Made by a program: the position numbers and the translations under genes
Notes under the pieces: generated by a model
What the model was told of the DNA's origin: nothing
Database searches by the model: none
The model's input: the letters and a program-made list of their open reading frames with translations, nothing else
Assembly (NCBI RefSeq): GCF_030295745.1
Contig: NZ_AP027291.1
Coordinates: 5,642,001-5,706,000 of the forward strand
From: Mycolicibacterium sp. TUM20985
Lineage (GTDB): Bacteria > Actinomycetota > Actinomycetes > Mycobacteriales > Mycobacteriaceae
DNA length: 64,000 bases
Reading direction: 5' to 3'
In this document: piece after piece, positions 14,980 to 23,611 of the stretch
Layout: each line of letters opens with the position of its first letter
Position numbering within the stretch: the first letter of the stretch is position 1

Positions 14980-16476
14980 TTGAGCCTGCACGAGCTGTAC
15001 CTGGCCTTGCTGATCGGCGGCTTCGTGCTGCTGGCCAGCATCGTCGGCACCCGCGTCGCGACCCGGGTGGGGTTCCCCAGCCTTCTGCTCTTCCTGCTCG
15101 TCGGCGTCGCCATCGGGGAGGACGGCCTCGGGCTCCAGTTCGACGACGTCGAGCTCGCCAGGAACGTCGGGACCGCCGCGCTGGCCGTCATCCTCGTCGA
15201 GGGCGGTCTGACGACGCGCTTCGCCGACATCCGCAAGGTGCTGGCGCCGGCGGGCGCGTTGGCCACCATCGGTGTGGTCATCAGCTTGCTGGTCACCGCG
15301 GCCGGTGCGCATCTGCTGCTCGGGATGGACTGGCAGCTCGCGTTGCTGCTCGGCGCCATCGTGTCGTCCACCGACGCGGCAGCGGTGTTCTCGGTGCTGC
15401 GCGTCCTGCCGCTGCCCCGGCGGGTGGCGGGGCTGCTCGAAGCCGAGTCCGGATTCAACGATGCGCCTGCCGTCATCTTCGTGCTCATGTTCAGCGCCGT
15501 CCCCTTCGTATTCGAGCCGGAGAGCGCCGTCGCGGACCTGGTGTACGAACTGCTGGCCGGCTCCGCCATCGGGCTGGCGTGCGGATTCCTCGGCGCGCTG
15601 ATGCTGCGACGCGTCGCCCTGCCCGCATCCGGGCTGTATCCGATCGGAACGTTCGGGCTGGGCATCGTGGCCTTCGCGGCGGCGGGCGCCGTGCACGCCA
15701 GCGGCTTCATCGCCGCCTATCTGGCCGCGGTGGTGCTCGCGAACTCCGGGCTGCCGCACCGCTCGGCGACCAGGTCCTTCGCCGAGGGGCTGGGCTGGCT
15801 GGCGCAGATCGGCCTGTTCGTCCTGCTCGGGTTGCTGGTGGACCCCAGCGAGCTGGCTGCCGACGTGGTTCCCGCGATCGTCGTCGGGCTGGTCCTGCTC
15901 CTGGTCGCCCGACCGCTGTCGGTGGTCGGCTCACTGGCCGGTTTCAGCATTCCGCTGCGCGAGCAGATCTTCCTGTCGTGGGCGGGTCTTCGTGGTGCGG
16001 TGCCCATCGTCCTGGCGACCTTTCCGATCGTCGCGGGGGTGCCCGACAGCAACCGCCTGCTCAACGTCGTCTTCCTCCTGGTGGTGGTCTTCACCCTGGT
16101 GCAGGGGCCCAGCCTGCGGCCCATCGCACACGCCCTGCACCTGATCCCCCGCGATTCACCGCGAGAGATCCAGGTCGAGTCCGCACCGCTGGACGTGCTC
16201 GAGGCGGAGTTGCTGACGCTCACCGTGCGGCCGACGTCGCGCCTGCACGACGTGACGGTTCTGGAGCTCCGGCTCCCCGACCCCAGCGTCATCACGCTGA
16301 TCATCCGCGACGGCCACACGTTCGTTCCGCTGCCGGACACCCGCATCGAGGCCGGTGACGAACTCCTGATCGTCACCACCTCCAAGACCAGGAACGCGGC
16401 CGAACGCAGACTCCGCGCGGTCAGCCGGCGGGGCAAGCTCGCGTACTGGTTCGACGAGTACGGCGAACCCGAATAG
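14980..16476 (+). CDS. NhaP-type K+/H+ or Na+/H+ antiporter with RCK-C domain
   Basis: 498-residue CPA1-family antiporter. About 12 hydrophobic segments cover residues 1-385, including the S-S-T-D-A-A-A-V-F (about 129-137) and E-S-G-F-N-D-A (about 152-158) motifs that hold the ion-translocating acidic residues. A TrkA-C (RCK-C) domain follows at about 405-475, as in CvrA/NhaP2 proteins, where it senses nucleotides and closes the transporter. The frame starts at TTG 14980 with only a weak ribosome site; an ATG at 14961 is in another frame. It is divergent from the TrkA-like gene by about 115 bp, suggesting joint control of potassium balance. Confidence 0.85.
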   Translation: MSLHELYLALLIGGFVLLASIVGTRVATRVGFPSLLLFLLVGVAIGEDGLGLQFDDVELARNVGTAALAVILVEGGLTTRFADIRKVLAPAGALATIGVVISLLVTAAGAHLLLGMDWQLALLLGAIVSSTDAAAVFSVLRVLPLPRRVAGLLEAESGFNDAPAVIFVLMFSAVPFVFEPESAVADLVYELLAGSAIGLACGFLGALMLRRVALPASGLYPIGTFGLGIVAFAAAGAVHASGFIAAYLAAVVLANSGLPHRSATRSFAEGLGWLAQIGLFVLLGLLVDPSELAADVVPAIVVGLVLLLVARPLSVVGSLAGFSIPLREQIFLSWAGLRGAVPIVLATFPIVAGVPDSNRLLNVVFLLVVVFTLVQGPSLRPIAHALHLIPRDSPREIQVESAPLDVLEAELLTLTVRPTSRLHDVTVLELRLPDPSVITLIIRDGHTFVPLPDTRIEAGDELLIVTTSKTRNAAERRLRAVSRRGKLAYWFDEYGEPE

Positions 16477-16496
16477 CCCGGCCGTCGACCATGCGC

Positions 16497-17270
16497 TCAC
16501 TTGCCCGGCGCGACCGCCGCCAGCCGCGGACAGGAATCGTGATCCTGAAGTTCCTCGCCTTCGGCTAGGTCCCCGGCCGCCGGGTCGGCGCGGTCGGTGA
16601 GGATCACGAAGCCGGGTCGGCCGTCGGCAGCCACCGTCCCCACCACGACGAGCGTCCGCGCGGCCATGTCGTCACGGGCGCCCGGCACGCCGTCGGCCAG
16701 GAGGTCGAAGGGGTCGACGTCGAGATCCTCACCGCCGACCTGCACCGCGTCGTACCGGTGACCGGCGAGCGGCACCGGGAACGGCGCCCAGGCCGGACCG
16801 ACCGCCGCGGCGTGGCCGGCCAGGGCGTCGTGTACGTCGGGACTCAGACAGTCGACGTGGATGTGGAGCTGATCCTGCGACCGGGCGAACGCCGAGTTGA
16901 TCGCCAGGCTGACCCAGTCCCGCGGCAGCGTCACGCCGGCGCGTTCGTCGACGAACGAGCGTGCGCGCCACGCGGCCGCGAAGTAGTTCGGCGCGCCGGG
17001 TGCCAGGATGGCCGGATCCTCGATGCCCGAGCTCCGTTCGGTCGGGATGAGGAGGTACTGGGTGGCGCCGACGAGGTCCTTGAGCACCGCGCTCCCGGCG
17101 TCGAGGTCGACCTCCGCGCAGGGTGCGGGGTTGCCGTGGGCCACCTGGTTCGGCACGCATTGACCGTCGACGATTCGCCAGAGTGCGCTGGCGTCGGCAG
17201 CCGCGCGACCGATGCAGGGGCCGCCCAGCGCCACGACCACCGCCAGCCCGAGGGCTGCGACGCCACGCAC
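16497..17270 (-). CDS. cdh: CDP-diacylglycerol pyrophosphatase (exported)
   Basis: Predicted 257-residue protein like mycobacterial Cdh (Rv2289), which hydrolyses CDP-diacylglycerol to phosphatidate and CMP. The HIT-like active site is visible as Q-L-H-I-H-V-D-C. A hydrophobic N-terminus (V-A-A-L-G-L-A-V-V-V-A-L-G-G-P) followed by A-A-A-D-A predicts a signal peptide, so it likely acts outside the membrane. GTG 17270 is chosen to put the signal at the N-terminus, although GGAG lies directly against it, so the exact start is uncertain. It begins 8 bp after the KshA stop and may be co-transcribed, although no functional link is evident. Confidence 0.8.
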   Translation of the reverse strand: MRGVAALGLAVVVALGGPCIGRAAADASALWRIVDGQCVPNQVAHGNPAPCAEVDLDAGSAVLKDLVGATQYLLIPTERSSGIEDPAILAPGAPNYFAAAWRARSFVDERAGVTLPRDWVSLAINSAFARSQDQLHIHVDCLSPDVHDALAGHAAAVGPAWAPFPVPLAGHRYDAVQVGGEDLDVDPFDLLADGVPGARDDMAARTLVVVGTVAADGRPGFVILTDRADPAAGDLAEGEELQDHDSCPRLAAVAPGK

Positions 17271-17277
17271 CTCCGAT

Positions 17278-18423
17278 CTACCCGGACGGCAACGCAGCTC
17301 GACGCCTGAGGTTCTCGCTGACTTCCTGCTGCCAGATCCCGTGCGCGTGCGTGGTGTCGACCTCGAGTTCGAAGCGCGCGACCATGTCATCGGTCACGTC
17401 GGCGACGTCGACGTAGAACTGTTCGTACCACCGACGATGCTGATAGACCGCACCGTCCTCCTCGGTCAGCAGCGGGTTGTCGATGCGCGTCTTGTGCTTC
17501 CACACTTCGACGTCGTCGAGGAAGCCCTCGCCGAAGCTCTTGCTGAGCGTCGCGGCCAGCCGCCCGGCCTTGTCTTCGGGCAGCCCCTCGATCTTCTGCA
17601 CGGCGACACCCCACTGCAGCACGAACGAATTCTGCGAGACCGGGTAGTGGCAATTGATCAGCGCCACCTCGAGGGTGAAGTCCGGCGCGACGTCGTTGTG
17701 CAACCAGTTGATCATGTAGGCAGGTCCGAAATAGGTCGCCTCGGACCGGAGATTCGTTCCCTCCCAAAGGCTTTCGTAGTTCGGCGTGGTGTCCGGTCGC
17801 GCCTTGGACTCCATGAACTGACTGGCCGCCTGACCTTCGATGACGTTCTTGAAGTACGTCGGGTACGCGCGGTGGATGTAGAAGAAGTGGGCCATGTCGA
17901 CGTTGTTGTCGACGATCTCACGGCAGTGCGAACCCTCGATCAGGATCGAGTTCCACGTCCACGGCGACCACCTGCCCTCGTTCATCCCCTCGATCGTCGG
18001 CGGAGTCAGCTCCGATGGCGGGGTCGAGCCCTCGGGGTCGTGCCACACCAGCAGTTGGCCGTTCACCTCCTGACACAGCCACTTTCGCGTACGCGCCAAT
18101 CGCGGGGTGCGTCGGGCGTAGGGCACCTCGACGCAGCGACCGGTCGAGCCCTGCCATCGCCAGTCGTGAAACGGGCAGGCCAGGGTGTCGCCCTTGACCG
18201 TCCCCATCGACAGGTCACCGCCCATGTGCCTGCAGTAGCCGTCGAGGACGTGGATCTCGCCGTCGGGATCGGCGAACACCGCCAACCGGGTCCCGAAGGC
18301 ATTGATTCCGTGCGGCTTTCGGTCACGGAACGATTCGGCCAGACCCAGGCAGTGCCAACCCCTCGCGAACCGGGTCATCGGGATGCCCGCGTCGATCTCG
18401 CGAACCTCTTCAGCAGCAGTCAT
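17278..18423 (-). CDS. kshA: Rieske oxygenase, 3-ketosteroid 9-alpha-hydroxylase type
   Basis: 381-residue terminal oxygenase of the KshA family, which hydroxylates 3-ketosteroids at C9 in the steroid ring-opening pathway. The Rieske [2Fe-2S] ligands are C64-x-H66 and C83-x2-H86, and the mononuclear iron site is suggested by D-N-N-V-D-M-A-H at 172-179 with H184. It needs a reductase partner (KshB), which is not next to it; the two reductases in this window belong to desaturases. A divergent TetR gene and a perfect TTAAGC/GCTTAA repeat in the 76-bp gap suggest local control instead of, or besides, KstR. Mycobacteria often carry several KshA paralogues, so the real substrate may differ. Confidence 0.85.
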   Translation of the reverse strand: MTAAEEVREIDAGIPMTRFARGWHCLGLAESFRDRKPHGINAFGTRLAVFADPDGEIHVLDGYCRHMGGDLSMGTVKGDTLACPFHDWRWQGSTGRCVEVPYARRTPRLARTRKWLCQEVNGQLLVWHDPEGSTPPSELTPPTIEGMNEGRWSPWTWNSILIEGSHCREIVDNNVDMAHFFYIHRAYPTYFKNVIEGQAASQFMESKARPDTTPNYESLWEGTNLRSEATYFGPAYMINWLHNDVAPDFTLEVALINCHYPVSQNSFVLQWGVAVQKIEGLPEDKAGRLAATLSKSFGEGFLDDVEVWKHKTRIDNPLLTEEDGAVYQHRRWYEQFYVDVADVTDDMVARFELEVDTTHAHGIWQQEVSENLRRRAALPSG

Positions 18424-18459
18424 GGCGGCATCCTTCCGGCGGGGCTGACCGATACCGAG

Positions 18460-18477
18460 TTAAGCACATTCGCTTAA
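18460..18477. promoter_or_regulatory. Perfect inverted repeat between kshA and tetR
   Basis: TTAAGC at 18460-18465 and GCTTAA at 18472-18477, six-base arms with a six-base spacer, centred in the divergent promoter region. It is an AT-rich island in GC-rich surroundings, as expected for an operator. The TetR protein at 18500 is the natural candidate. It does not match the KstR consensus as I know it. Confidence 0.5.
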
Positions 18478-18499
18478 TTCGTGCCGGGAAACGCCTAAC

Positions 18500-19093
18500 A
18501 TGGGCCCGGTGGACCGTGGCTCCCGATCGAAGGACGCGCTACTCGACGCCGCCGAACGGCTCATCGCCGAACGGGGCTTCGAGGTGCCGCTGCGCGACAT
18601 CGCCCAGGCGGCGGGTCAGCGGAACAACTCGGCGGTCAACTACCACTTCCACAGCAGGCAGGATCTCCTCGACGCCGTGGTGGCGCGCCGACTGCTGCCC
18701 ATGGAGCGCGAGCGGGAGCGGATGCTCGGTGACCTCGACGCCGGGGAGGCCTTTGACGCCGGTGACGTCCACGCGCTGATGCGCGTCCTCGTCCTCCCGC
18801 TGCTACGCCTCGAGAGCACGCACTACGCCCGGTTCCTCCAGGTGGTCGGCCCGCGGCTGCGGACAGAACCGCACGATTCGGCGGAGACGGCCTGGCCACG
18901 GGTTCTGGAGGCCCTGTCGCACGCGGTGCCCGTCGCCGATCGCCGGGCTCGTCGGCGCCGCGTCGCCGCAGTCGCCACAGCGATGTTCGCCCTCGCCGCG
19001 GAGCACGAGCGGTCCGCCCAGGACGGGGATCCCGAGGAGATCGTGCACATGTTGGCCGCCATGTTGACCGCGACCGCGCCGCGCCTAGTGTGA
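18500..19093 (+). CDS. TetR-family regulator divergent from kshA
   Basis: 197-residue TetR repressor with an N-terminal helix-turn-helix (D-A-A-E-R-L-I-A-E-R-G-F then R-D-I-A-Q-A-A-G-Q-R-N-N-S-A-V-N-Y-H-F) and a longer ligand domain rich in arginine and leucine. ATG 18500 is used; GTG 18509 is an equally good start three codons later. It probably controls kshA, and itself, through the TTAAGC repeat. The next gene, an acetyltransferase, starts four bases after its stop, so those two are co-transcribed. Confidence 0.85.
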   Translation: MGPVDRGSRSKDALLDAAERLIAERGFEVPLRDIAQAAGQRNNSAVNYHFHSRQDLLDAVVARRLLPMERERERMLGDLDAGEAFDAGDVHALMRVLVLPLLRLESTHYARFLQVVGPRLRTEPHDSAETAWPRVLEALSHAVPVADRRARRRRVAAVATAMFALAAEHERSAQDGDPEEIVHMLAAMLTATAPRLV

Positions 19094-19097
19094 ACCG

Positions 19098-19550
19098 ATG
19101 AGTCGAGAACCATTCGTGCCGGCCGACTTCGACGTCCCCCGCGCACTCGTCGGCGACCGCTTCCGGCTCGAACCGCTGGGCCCGGGGCACAACGCCGCCG
19201 ATCTCGCCGCGTGGATGTCGAGCATCAGCCACATCCAATCCACTCCGGGCTTCGCGAACTACGGCTGGCCGCCGGACGAGGGCTTCACCGCCGAGGCCAA
19301 CCTCGGCGACCTGGTGCGGCACGCCGACGAATTCGAGCGGCGAGTGGCCTTCGCCTACACCGTCTTGAGGCCCGACACCGATGACGTCATCGGCTGCGTC
19401 TACCTCGATCCCGGGCCGCGGCGCGGCAGCGTGGACGTCCGGTCGTGGGTCACGGCCGACGTCGCTGACCTCGATCCCGTTCTGCGTCAAGCGGTTCGGG
19501 CGTGGCTGGCCGAGGCGTGGCCATTCGACGAGGTCGTCTACGCCGGCTGA
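19098..19550 (+). CDS. GNAT-fold acetyltransferase-like protein
   Basis: 150-residue protein with the order of a GNAT domain: an N-terminal L-E-P-L-G-P-G-H-N segment, a central strand ending in I-G-C-V-Y-L-D-P, and the R-S-W-V-T region before a final helix (V-R-A-W-L-A-E-A-W-P). The usual acetyl-CoA loop R-x-x-G-x-A is not obvious, so enzyme activity is uncertain. It follows the TetR gene by four bases and is convergent with the alcohol dehydrogenase, with stops four bases apart. Confidence 0.65.
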   Translation: MSREPFVPADFDVPRALVGDRFRLEPLGPGHNAADLAAWMSSISHIQSTPGFANYGWPPDEGFTAEANLGDLVRHADEFERRVAFAYTVLRPDTDDVIGCVYLDPGPRRGSVDVRSWVTADVADLDPVLRQAVRAWLAEAWPFDEVVYAG

Positions 19551-19553
19551 GGG

Positions 19554-20588
19554 TCACGACGACGGCACGTCGAGGATCACCTTGATGCATTCGGGGGTGC
19601 GGGCCGCGACCGCGGCATAGGCGTCGGCCGCCTCGGCCAGCGGGTAGCGGTGGGTGAAGATGCCGTCGGTGCGCAGCTTGCCTCCGGTCACCAGGGGAAG
19701 AAGGTCGGTCCACGTCTGCTGGATGGGCGCGGTGGTCATCCGCAGGGTGAGGTTGCGGATCAGCGCCATGAGGATCGGCAGGGGGTACGGGTCGAGGTCG
19801 TGCACTCCGAGGACGGACACCGTGCCGTCGGCGCGAACGCAGGCCAGCGCGTCGTTCAGGGTCGCGTCCAGGGCCACCGTGTCGATGACGCTGTCGGCAC
19901 CCCGTCCCCCCGTGTGCTCGAGCACCGCAGCGACCGTCGGTCCCTCGAGTGCGGTCGCCCCCGAATCGACCGCGAGCGCGCGCCGGCCCGCCACGGGGTC
20001 GGCGGCCAGAACGGTGCCCGCGCCCTGCGCGAAGGCCGCCCGGACGGCACACAACCCCACCGCGCCGAGGCCGAGCACGACCACCGTGCCGCCCGGCGGG
20101 ATGTCGGCCTTCTTCGCGCCGATCCAGCCGGTCGACAGGTTGTCGGTGAGCAACAGCGCGGCTTCGTCGTCCATGCCGTCGGGAATCCGCATGAGCTGAA
20201 AGTCGGCGCCAGGCACCGCGACTGCCGTCGCCTGACCCCCACCGAGTCCGCCGGAGCCGAAGATCTGCATCCCCTGCACACACGTGACCGGGTTGCCGGT
20301 GGCACAACCCGCACACCGCCCGCAGCCGGTGACCGAGGCGGCCAGGACGCGATCGCCGACCCGCACCCCTGTGACCTCGGGACCGACTTCGAGCACGGTC
20401 CCGATGAACTCGTGACCGACCGCGACACCGTCGCCCACCGGCAGATCGCCGTCGTAGAAGTGCAAGTCGGAGCCGCAGATCGCCGCGGACTCGACCCCGA
20501 CCACGGCCCCGTCGGGTCCTGGCGGAACCGGATCGGGGGCGTCGCGAACCTCGACCGCGCCGGGACCGGTGATGACGACGTTGCGCAT
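19554..20588 (-). CDS. Zinc-dependent alcohol dehydrogenase
   Basis: 344-residue zinc-containing MDR dehydrogenase. The catalytic zinc ligands are C38 in A-I-C-G-S-D and the G-H-E-F motif; structural zinc cysteines are visible as C-G-R-C-A-G-C followed by a later C, and the NAD loop reads V-L-G-L-G-A-V-G-L. Substrates of this branch include long-chain or aromatic alcohols and formaldehyde-type adducts; none can be fixed here. ATG 20588 gives a standard N-terminus; the open frame runs further upstream into the divergent selO gene without support. Confidence 0.85.
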   Translation of the reverse strand: MRNVVITGPGAVEVRDAPDPVPPGPDGAVVGVESAAICGSDLHFYDGDLPVGDGVAVGHEFIGTVLEVGPEVTGVRVGDRVLAASVTGCGRCAGCATGNPVTCVQGMQIFGSGGLGGGQATAVAVPGADFQLMRIPDGMDDEAALLLTDNLSTGWIGAKKADIPPGGTVVVLGLGAVGLCAVRAAFAQGAGTVLAADPVAGRRALAVDSGATALEGPTVAAVLEHTGGRGADSVIDTVALDATLNDALACVRADGTVSVLGVHDLDPYPLPILMALIRNLTLRMTTAPIQQTWTDLLPLVTGGKLRTDGIFTHRYPLAEAADAYAAVAARTPECIKVILDVPSS

Positions 20589-20646
20589 CTGGCAGACGCT
20601 ACCTCCGAACCCCACGAACCCGTGGGCACTCCGTACGCTGGATGAG

Positions 20647-22110
20647 GTGAGTGAAGCACCGTCGACGACCGTCCTCCACCCCAGCCACTTCGCCCGCGAC
20701 CTGCCGGAGATGGCCGTCTCCTGGCACGCCGCCGAGGCACCCGACCCGCGCCTGCTGGCACTCAACGAACCGCTCGCCGCGGAACTGGGGCTCGACGCGG
20801 CGTGGCTCAGGACTCCCGCCGGGCTACGCCTGCTGGTCGGCGCCGAGGTTCCCGAGGGCGTCACCCCCGTGGCGCAGGCCTACTCCGGGCACCAATTCGG
20901 TGGATACACACCACGTCTGGGTGACGGCCGCGCGCTACTCCTCGGCGAACTCGAGGACACCGACGGCCGGTCGCGCGATCTCCACCTCAAGGGTTCCGGG
21001 CGCACACCGTTCGCGCGCGGCGGTGACGGCCTCGCCGCCGTGGGCCCGATGCTGCGGGAGTACGTCGTCAGCGAGTCGATGCACGCCCTGGGCATCCCGA
21101 CCACCAGGGCGCTCGCGGTCGTCGCCACGGGGCAACCCGTGCAGCGCGACACGCCGCTGCCCGGCGCCGTGCTCGCCCGCGTGGCGAGCAGTCACCTTCG
21201 GGTGGGGAGCTTCCAGTACGCGGCCGCCGCCGGTGACCTCGGCGTGTTGCGCCGGCTCGCCGACCACGCGATCACCAGGCACTATCCCGATGCCGCCTCG
21301 GCGGACAACCCGTACCTGGCGTTGTTCGACGCGGTCGTCTCGGCGCAGGCGTCGTTGGTGGCGCGGTGGATGCTCGTCGGCTTCATCCACGGCGTGATGA
21401 ACACCGACAACATGACGATCTCGGGCGAGACGATCGACTACGGGCCGTGCGCGTTCCTCGACGCCTACGACCCGGCGACCGTGTACAGCTCGATCGACCA
21501 CGCCGGGCGCTATGCCTACGCCAATCAGCCGGTCGTCGCGCAGTGGAACCTGGCGCGCTTCGCCGAGACCCTGCTGCCGCTGATCGCCGAGGACCAGCAG
21601 CAGGCCGTGGACCAAGCGGTGGAGTCACTCGGTCGCTTCGGCGCCTCGTACGACGCGGCCTGGTCGGCAGGCATGCGCGCGAAGCTGGGGTTGTCCGCCA
21701 CGGTCGACGACGCGACCGTCGGCTCCCTTGCGGCGGATCTGCTGGCGCAGCTCGAGCAGAGCCACGTCGACTACTCATCGCTCTTCCGACTCCTCGGCCT
21801 GGCCGCCCGCGGCGACACCGAGCCGGCCCGCGGATTGTTCGTCGACCTCGCGACCTTCGACGGCTGGCTCGCGCGATGGCGGGCGCTGGACCCCGACGCC
21901 GAGGCCATGAACCGGGTGAATCCCGTCTACATCCCGAGGAACCACCTCGTGGAGGAAGCCCTCGCGGCGGCGACGTCGGGTGATCTCGACCCCGTGGCGC
22001 GGTTGCTCGACGCGGTGAGCTCCCCGTTCGACGAGCGGGCGGACCTCGAGCGGTACGCCGCGCCGGCGCCCGACGATTTCGGGCCCTACCAAACGTTCTG
22101 CGGCACGTAG
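20647..22110 (+). CDS. selO: SelO family protein adenylyltransferase (AMPylase)
   Basis: 487-residue pseudokinase-fold enzyme (YdiU/SelO) that transfers AMP to Ser/Thr/Tyr of proteins and is linked to redox stress responses. Recognised from Y-S-G-H-Q-F-G-G, the nucleotide-binding K-G-S-G-R-T-P-F-A-R-G-G-D-G and H-G-V-M-N-T-D-N. A cysteine sits third from the C-terminus (F-C-G-T), the position of selenocysteine in vertebrate homologues. GTG 20647 is used because the family N-terminus begins shortly after and upstream sequence overlaps the divergent dehydrogenase start; GATGAG just before it may serve as ribosome site. Confidence 0.88.
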   Translation: MSEAPSTTVLHPSHFARDLPEMAVSWHAAEAPDPRLLALNEPLAAELGLDAAWLRTPAGLRLLVGAEVPEGVTPVAQAYSGHQFGGYTPRLGDGRALLLGELEDTDGRSRDLHLKGSGRTPFARGGDGLAAVGPMLREYVVSESMHALGIPTTRALAVVATGQPVQRDTPLPGAVLARVASSHLRVGSFQYAAAAGDLGVLRRLADHAITRHYPDAASADNPYLALFDAVVSAQASLVARWMLVGFIHGVMNTDNMTISGETIDYGPCAFLDAYDPATVYSSIDHAGRYAYANQPVVAQWNLARFAETLLPLIAEDQQQAVDQAVESLGRFGASYDAAWSAGMRAKLGLSATVDDATVGSLAADLLAQLEQSHVDYSSLFRLLGLAARGDTEPARGLFVDLATFDGWLARWRALDPDAEAMNRVNPVYIPRNHLVEEALAAATSGDLDPVARLLDAVSSPFDERADLERYAAPAPDDFGPYQTFCGT

Positions 22111-22142
22111 GAGTTCGACCGAGGCGCGTGGTGCGCGAGGTC

Positions 22143-22226
22143 GCGAAGATCGTTGCGAAGATCGTTGCGAAGATCGTTGCGAAGATCGTTGCGAAGATCG
22201 TCGCGAAGATCGTCGCGAAGATCACT
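22143..22226 (+). repeat. 12-bp tandem repeat, seven units
   Basis: Seven head-to-tail copies of GCGAAGATCGTT lie between the selO stop and the cutinase start: four exact units (22143-22190), two with a final C (22191-22214), and one degenerate unit ending ACT. The unit length keeps reading frame; one frame reads Val-Ala-Lys-Ile repeatedly and joins the cutinase frame. It is likely a variable-number locus that changes leader length. Expression as protein is unlikely, because a signal peptide starts downstream at 22272. Confidence 0.85.
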
Positions 22227-22271
22227 GAATTCGGAAGGTTTGCACCTCCGGAATCGAGGCAACCTAGCGGC

Positions 22272-23015
22272 ATGAACTCGCGCCTGCTCACGCAAGTACT
22301 CGGTGCTGCGCTGGTGTCGACGTGGGCGACGGTGATCGCACCAGCCCCCGGCGCCATCGCCGAACCCCTCTCCGACGCCGCCGCTCCGCCGGCCTGCCCC
22401 GACGTGGATCTCGTCTTCGCCCGCGGCACGGGTGAGCCCGTTGGCCTCGGCTACATGGGTGAGGCGTTCGAGAACTCGTTGCGCTCCAAGCTCGGAACCA
22501 AGTCCCTCGGGGTGTACGCGGTGCAGTACCCCGCGACGATCGACTTCCCGCGGGCCGTGGACGGCATCAACGACGCGGCGGCGCACATCCAGGCCACCGC
22601 GGCCAACTGCCCGAAGACCAAGATCGTGCTCAGCGGCTACTCCCAGGGGGCGGCGGTGGCGGGGTTCACCACGGCCGACGTCGTGCCCCCCGGCGCGGCC
22701 GACTCCGGTGTGACGGGTCCGATGCCCGCGTCGGTGGCGGACCACGTCGCCGCGGTGGCGCTCTTCGGCAAGCCGGATGCCGCTTTCATGGACTTCATCA
22801 ATCAGCCGGCGGTGACCATCGGCCCGCTGTACGCGGGCAAGACCCTGGAGTCGTGCGTGCCCGGCGACCCGATCTGCTCCGGCGGTGGCGACTACGGCCT
22901 GCACAACCAGTACGTCGCCGACGGCCGGGTGGACCAGGCGGCCGACTTCGTCGTTGGCAGGCTCGGACTGCCTGCGCCCGTGGCACCCGCACCCCCGGCA
23001 CCCGGCGCGGCCTGA
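22272..23015 (+). CDS. Cutinase family esterase (secreted)
   Basis: 247-residue secreted alpha/beta hydrolase. A signal peptide covers about residues 1-33 (T-Q-V-L-G-A-A-L-V-S-T-W-A-T ending A-I-A-E). The catalytic serine is in G-Y-S-Q-G-A, the aspartate in G-D-P-I-C-S, and the histidine in L-H-N-Q-Y-V; paired cysteines fit the two cutinase disulphides. Mycobacterial cutinase-like proteins act as esterases, lipases or phospholipases in the envelope. ATG 22272 is chosen because it opens the signal peptide; the upstream in-frame extension encodes only the 12-bp repeat. The C-terminus is Pro/Ala-rich. Confidence 0.9.
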   Translation: MNSRLLTQVLGAALVSTWATVIAPAPGAIAEPLSDAAAPPACPDVDLVFARGTGEPVGLGYMGEAFENSLRSKLGTKSLGVYAVQYPATIDFPRAVDGINDAAAHIQATAANCPKTKIVLSGYSQGAAVAGFTTADVVPPGAADSGVTGPMPASVADHVAAVALFGKPDAAFMDFINQPAVTIGPLYAGKTLESCVPGDPICSGGGDYGLHNQYVADGRVDQAADFVVGRLGLPAPVAPAPPAPGAA

Positions 23016-23023
23016 CCTCGTCG

Positions 23024-23611
23024 TCAGCGGCGAAGGATCGCCAGCGCCGACAGCATTTGCCAGCCGATGATCGTGTACACGCTGGTCCGCTCCCACACCG
23101 CACCGGGTAGGAGCACCGTCGCCGACGTCGTCGCTCCGATGGCCAACGCCGTGAAACTCAGCAGCCCCAGCGCGGCGAGTGCCACCGACGCGATCCGGTA
23201 GGCCCGGTTGGCACTGACGAACCGAGTACCGGCGAGGATGGCCGCGTTGCCGCCGACGATGGCGACCACCGCGCCGGTGACGTGGACCCACGCGATGCCC
23301 GGCCCGCCGCTGGGCACCGCGGCGACCACCAGGTTGCCGACGGCGTTGGCGGCGGCGAAGCCCACGAAGAGACCGGTCCGACCATCCCGCGACCCCCGCG
23401 CCAGCAGCACCGCGCCCAGGCAGAGCAGCGTGCCCTGCACCACGAACGCCGTGTTCATCAGATGGTGCAGCGGCGAGTCCGGCCGACCGAGATCGCTGAT
23501 GAAGTCGCGGTCGTACCGATACCCGGGAACGGCAGTGGCAGAAGCGAATTCGAGACTCAGATAGGCAGCACCCGCCACCAGCCAGCAGGCGGCTGCACCC
23601 TTGCGGCTCAC
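23024..23611 (-). CDS. DUF998 family membrane protein
   Basis: 195-residue integral membrane protein with about six hydrophobic segments and the D-F-I-S-D-L-G signature typical of DUF998 near residue 36. Function of the family is unknown. It overlaps the PucR-type regulator gene by four bases (23608-23611), so it is translated with it and could be a membrane partner or a passenger of that operon. It is convergent with the cutinase gene, with stops 8 bp apart. Confidence 0.8.
   Translation of the reverse strand: MSRKGAAACWLVAGAAYLSLEFASATAVPGYRYDRDFISDLGRPDSPLHHLMNTAFVVQGTLLCLGAVLLARGSRDGRTGLFVGFAAANAVGNLVVAAVPSGGPGIAWVHVTGAVVAIVGGNAAILAGTRFVSANRAYRIASVALAALGLLSFTALAIGATTSATVLLPGAVWERTSVYTIIGWQMLSALAILRR

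Noticed and set aside
17212..18477. 421-codon open frame antisense to kshA
   Set aside because: Shadow of the kshA reading frame; the Rieske motifs are on the opposite strand.
22143..22226. CRISPR array
   Set aside because: The repeat units are 12 bp with no spacers and no cas genes are nearby; it is a simple tandem repeat.
22128..22271. N-terminal extension of cutinase through the (Val-Ala-Lys-Ile)n repeat
   Set aside because: It would place 48 residues before a normal signal peptide; ATG 22272 gives the standard secreted N-terminus.
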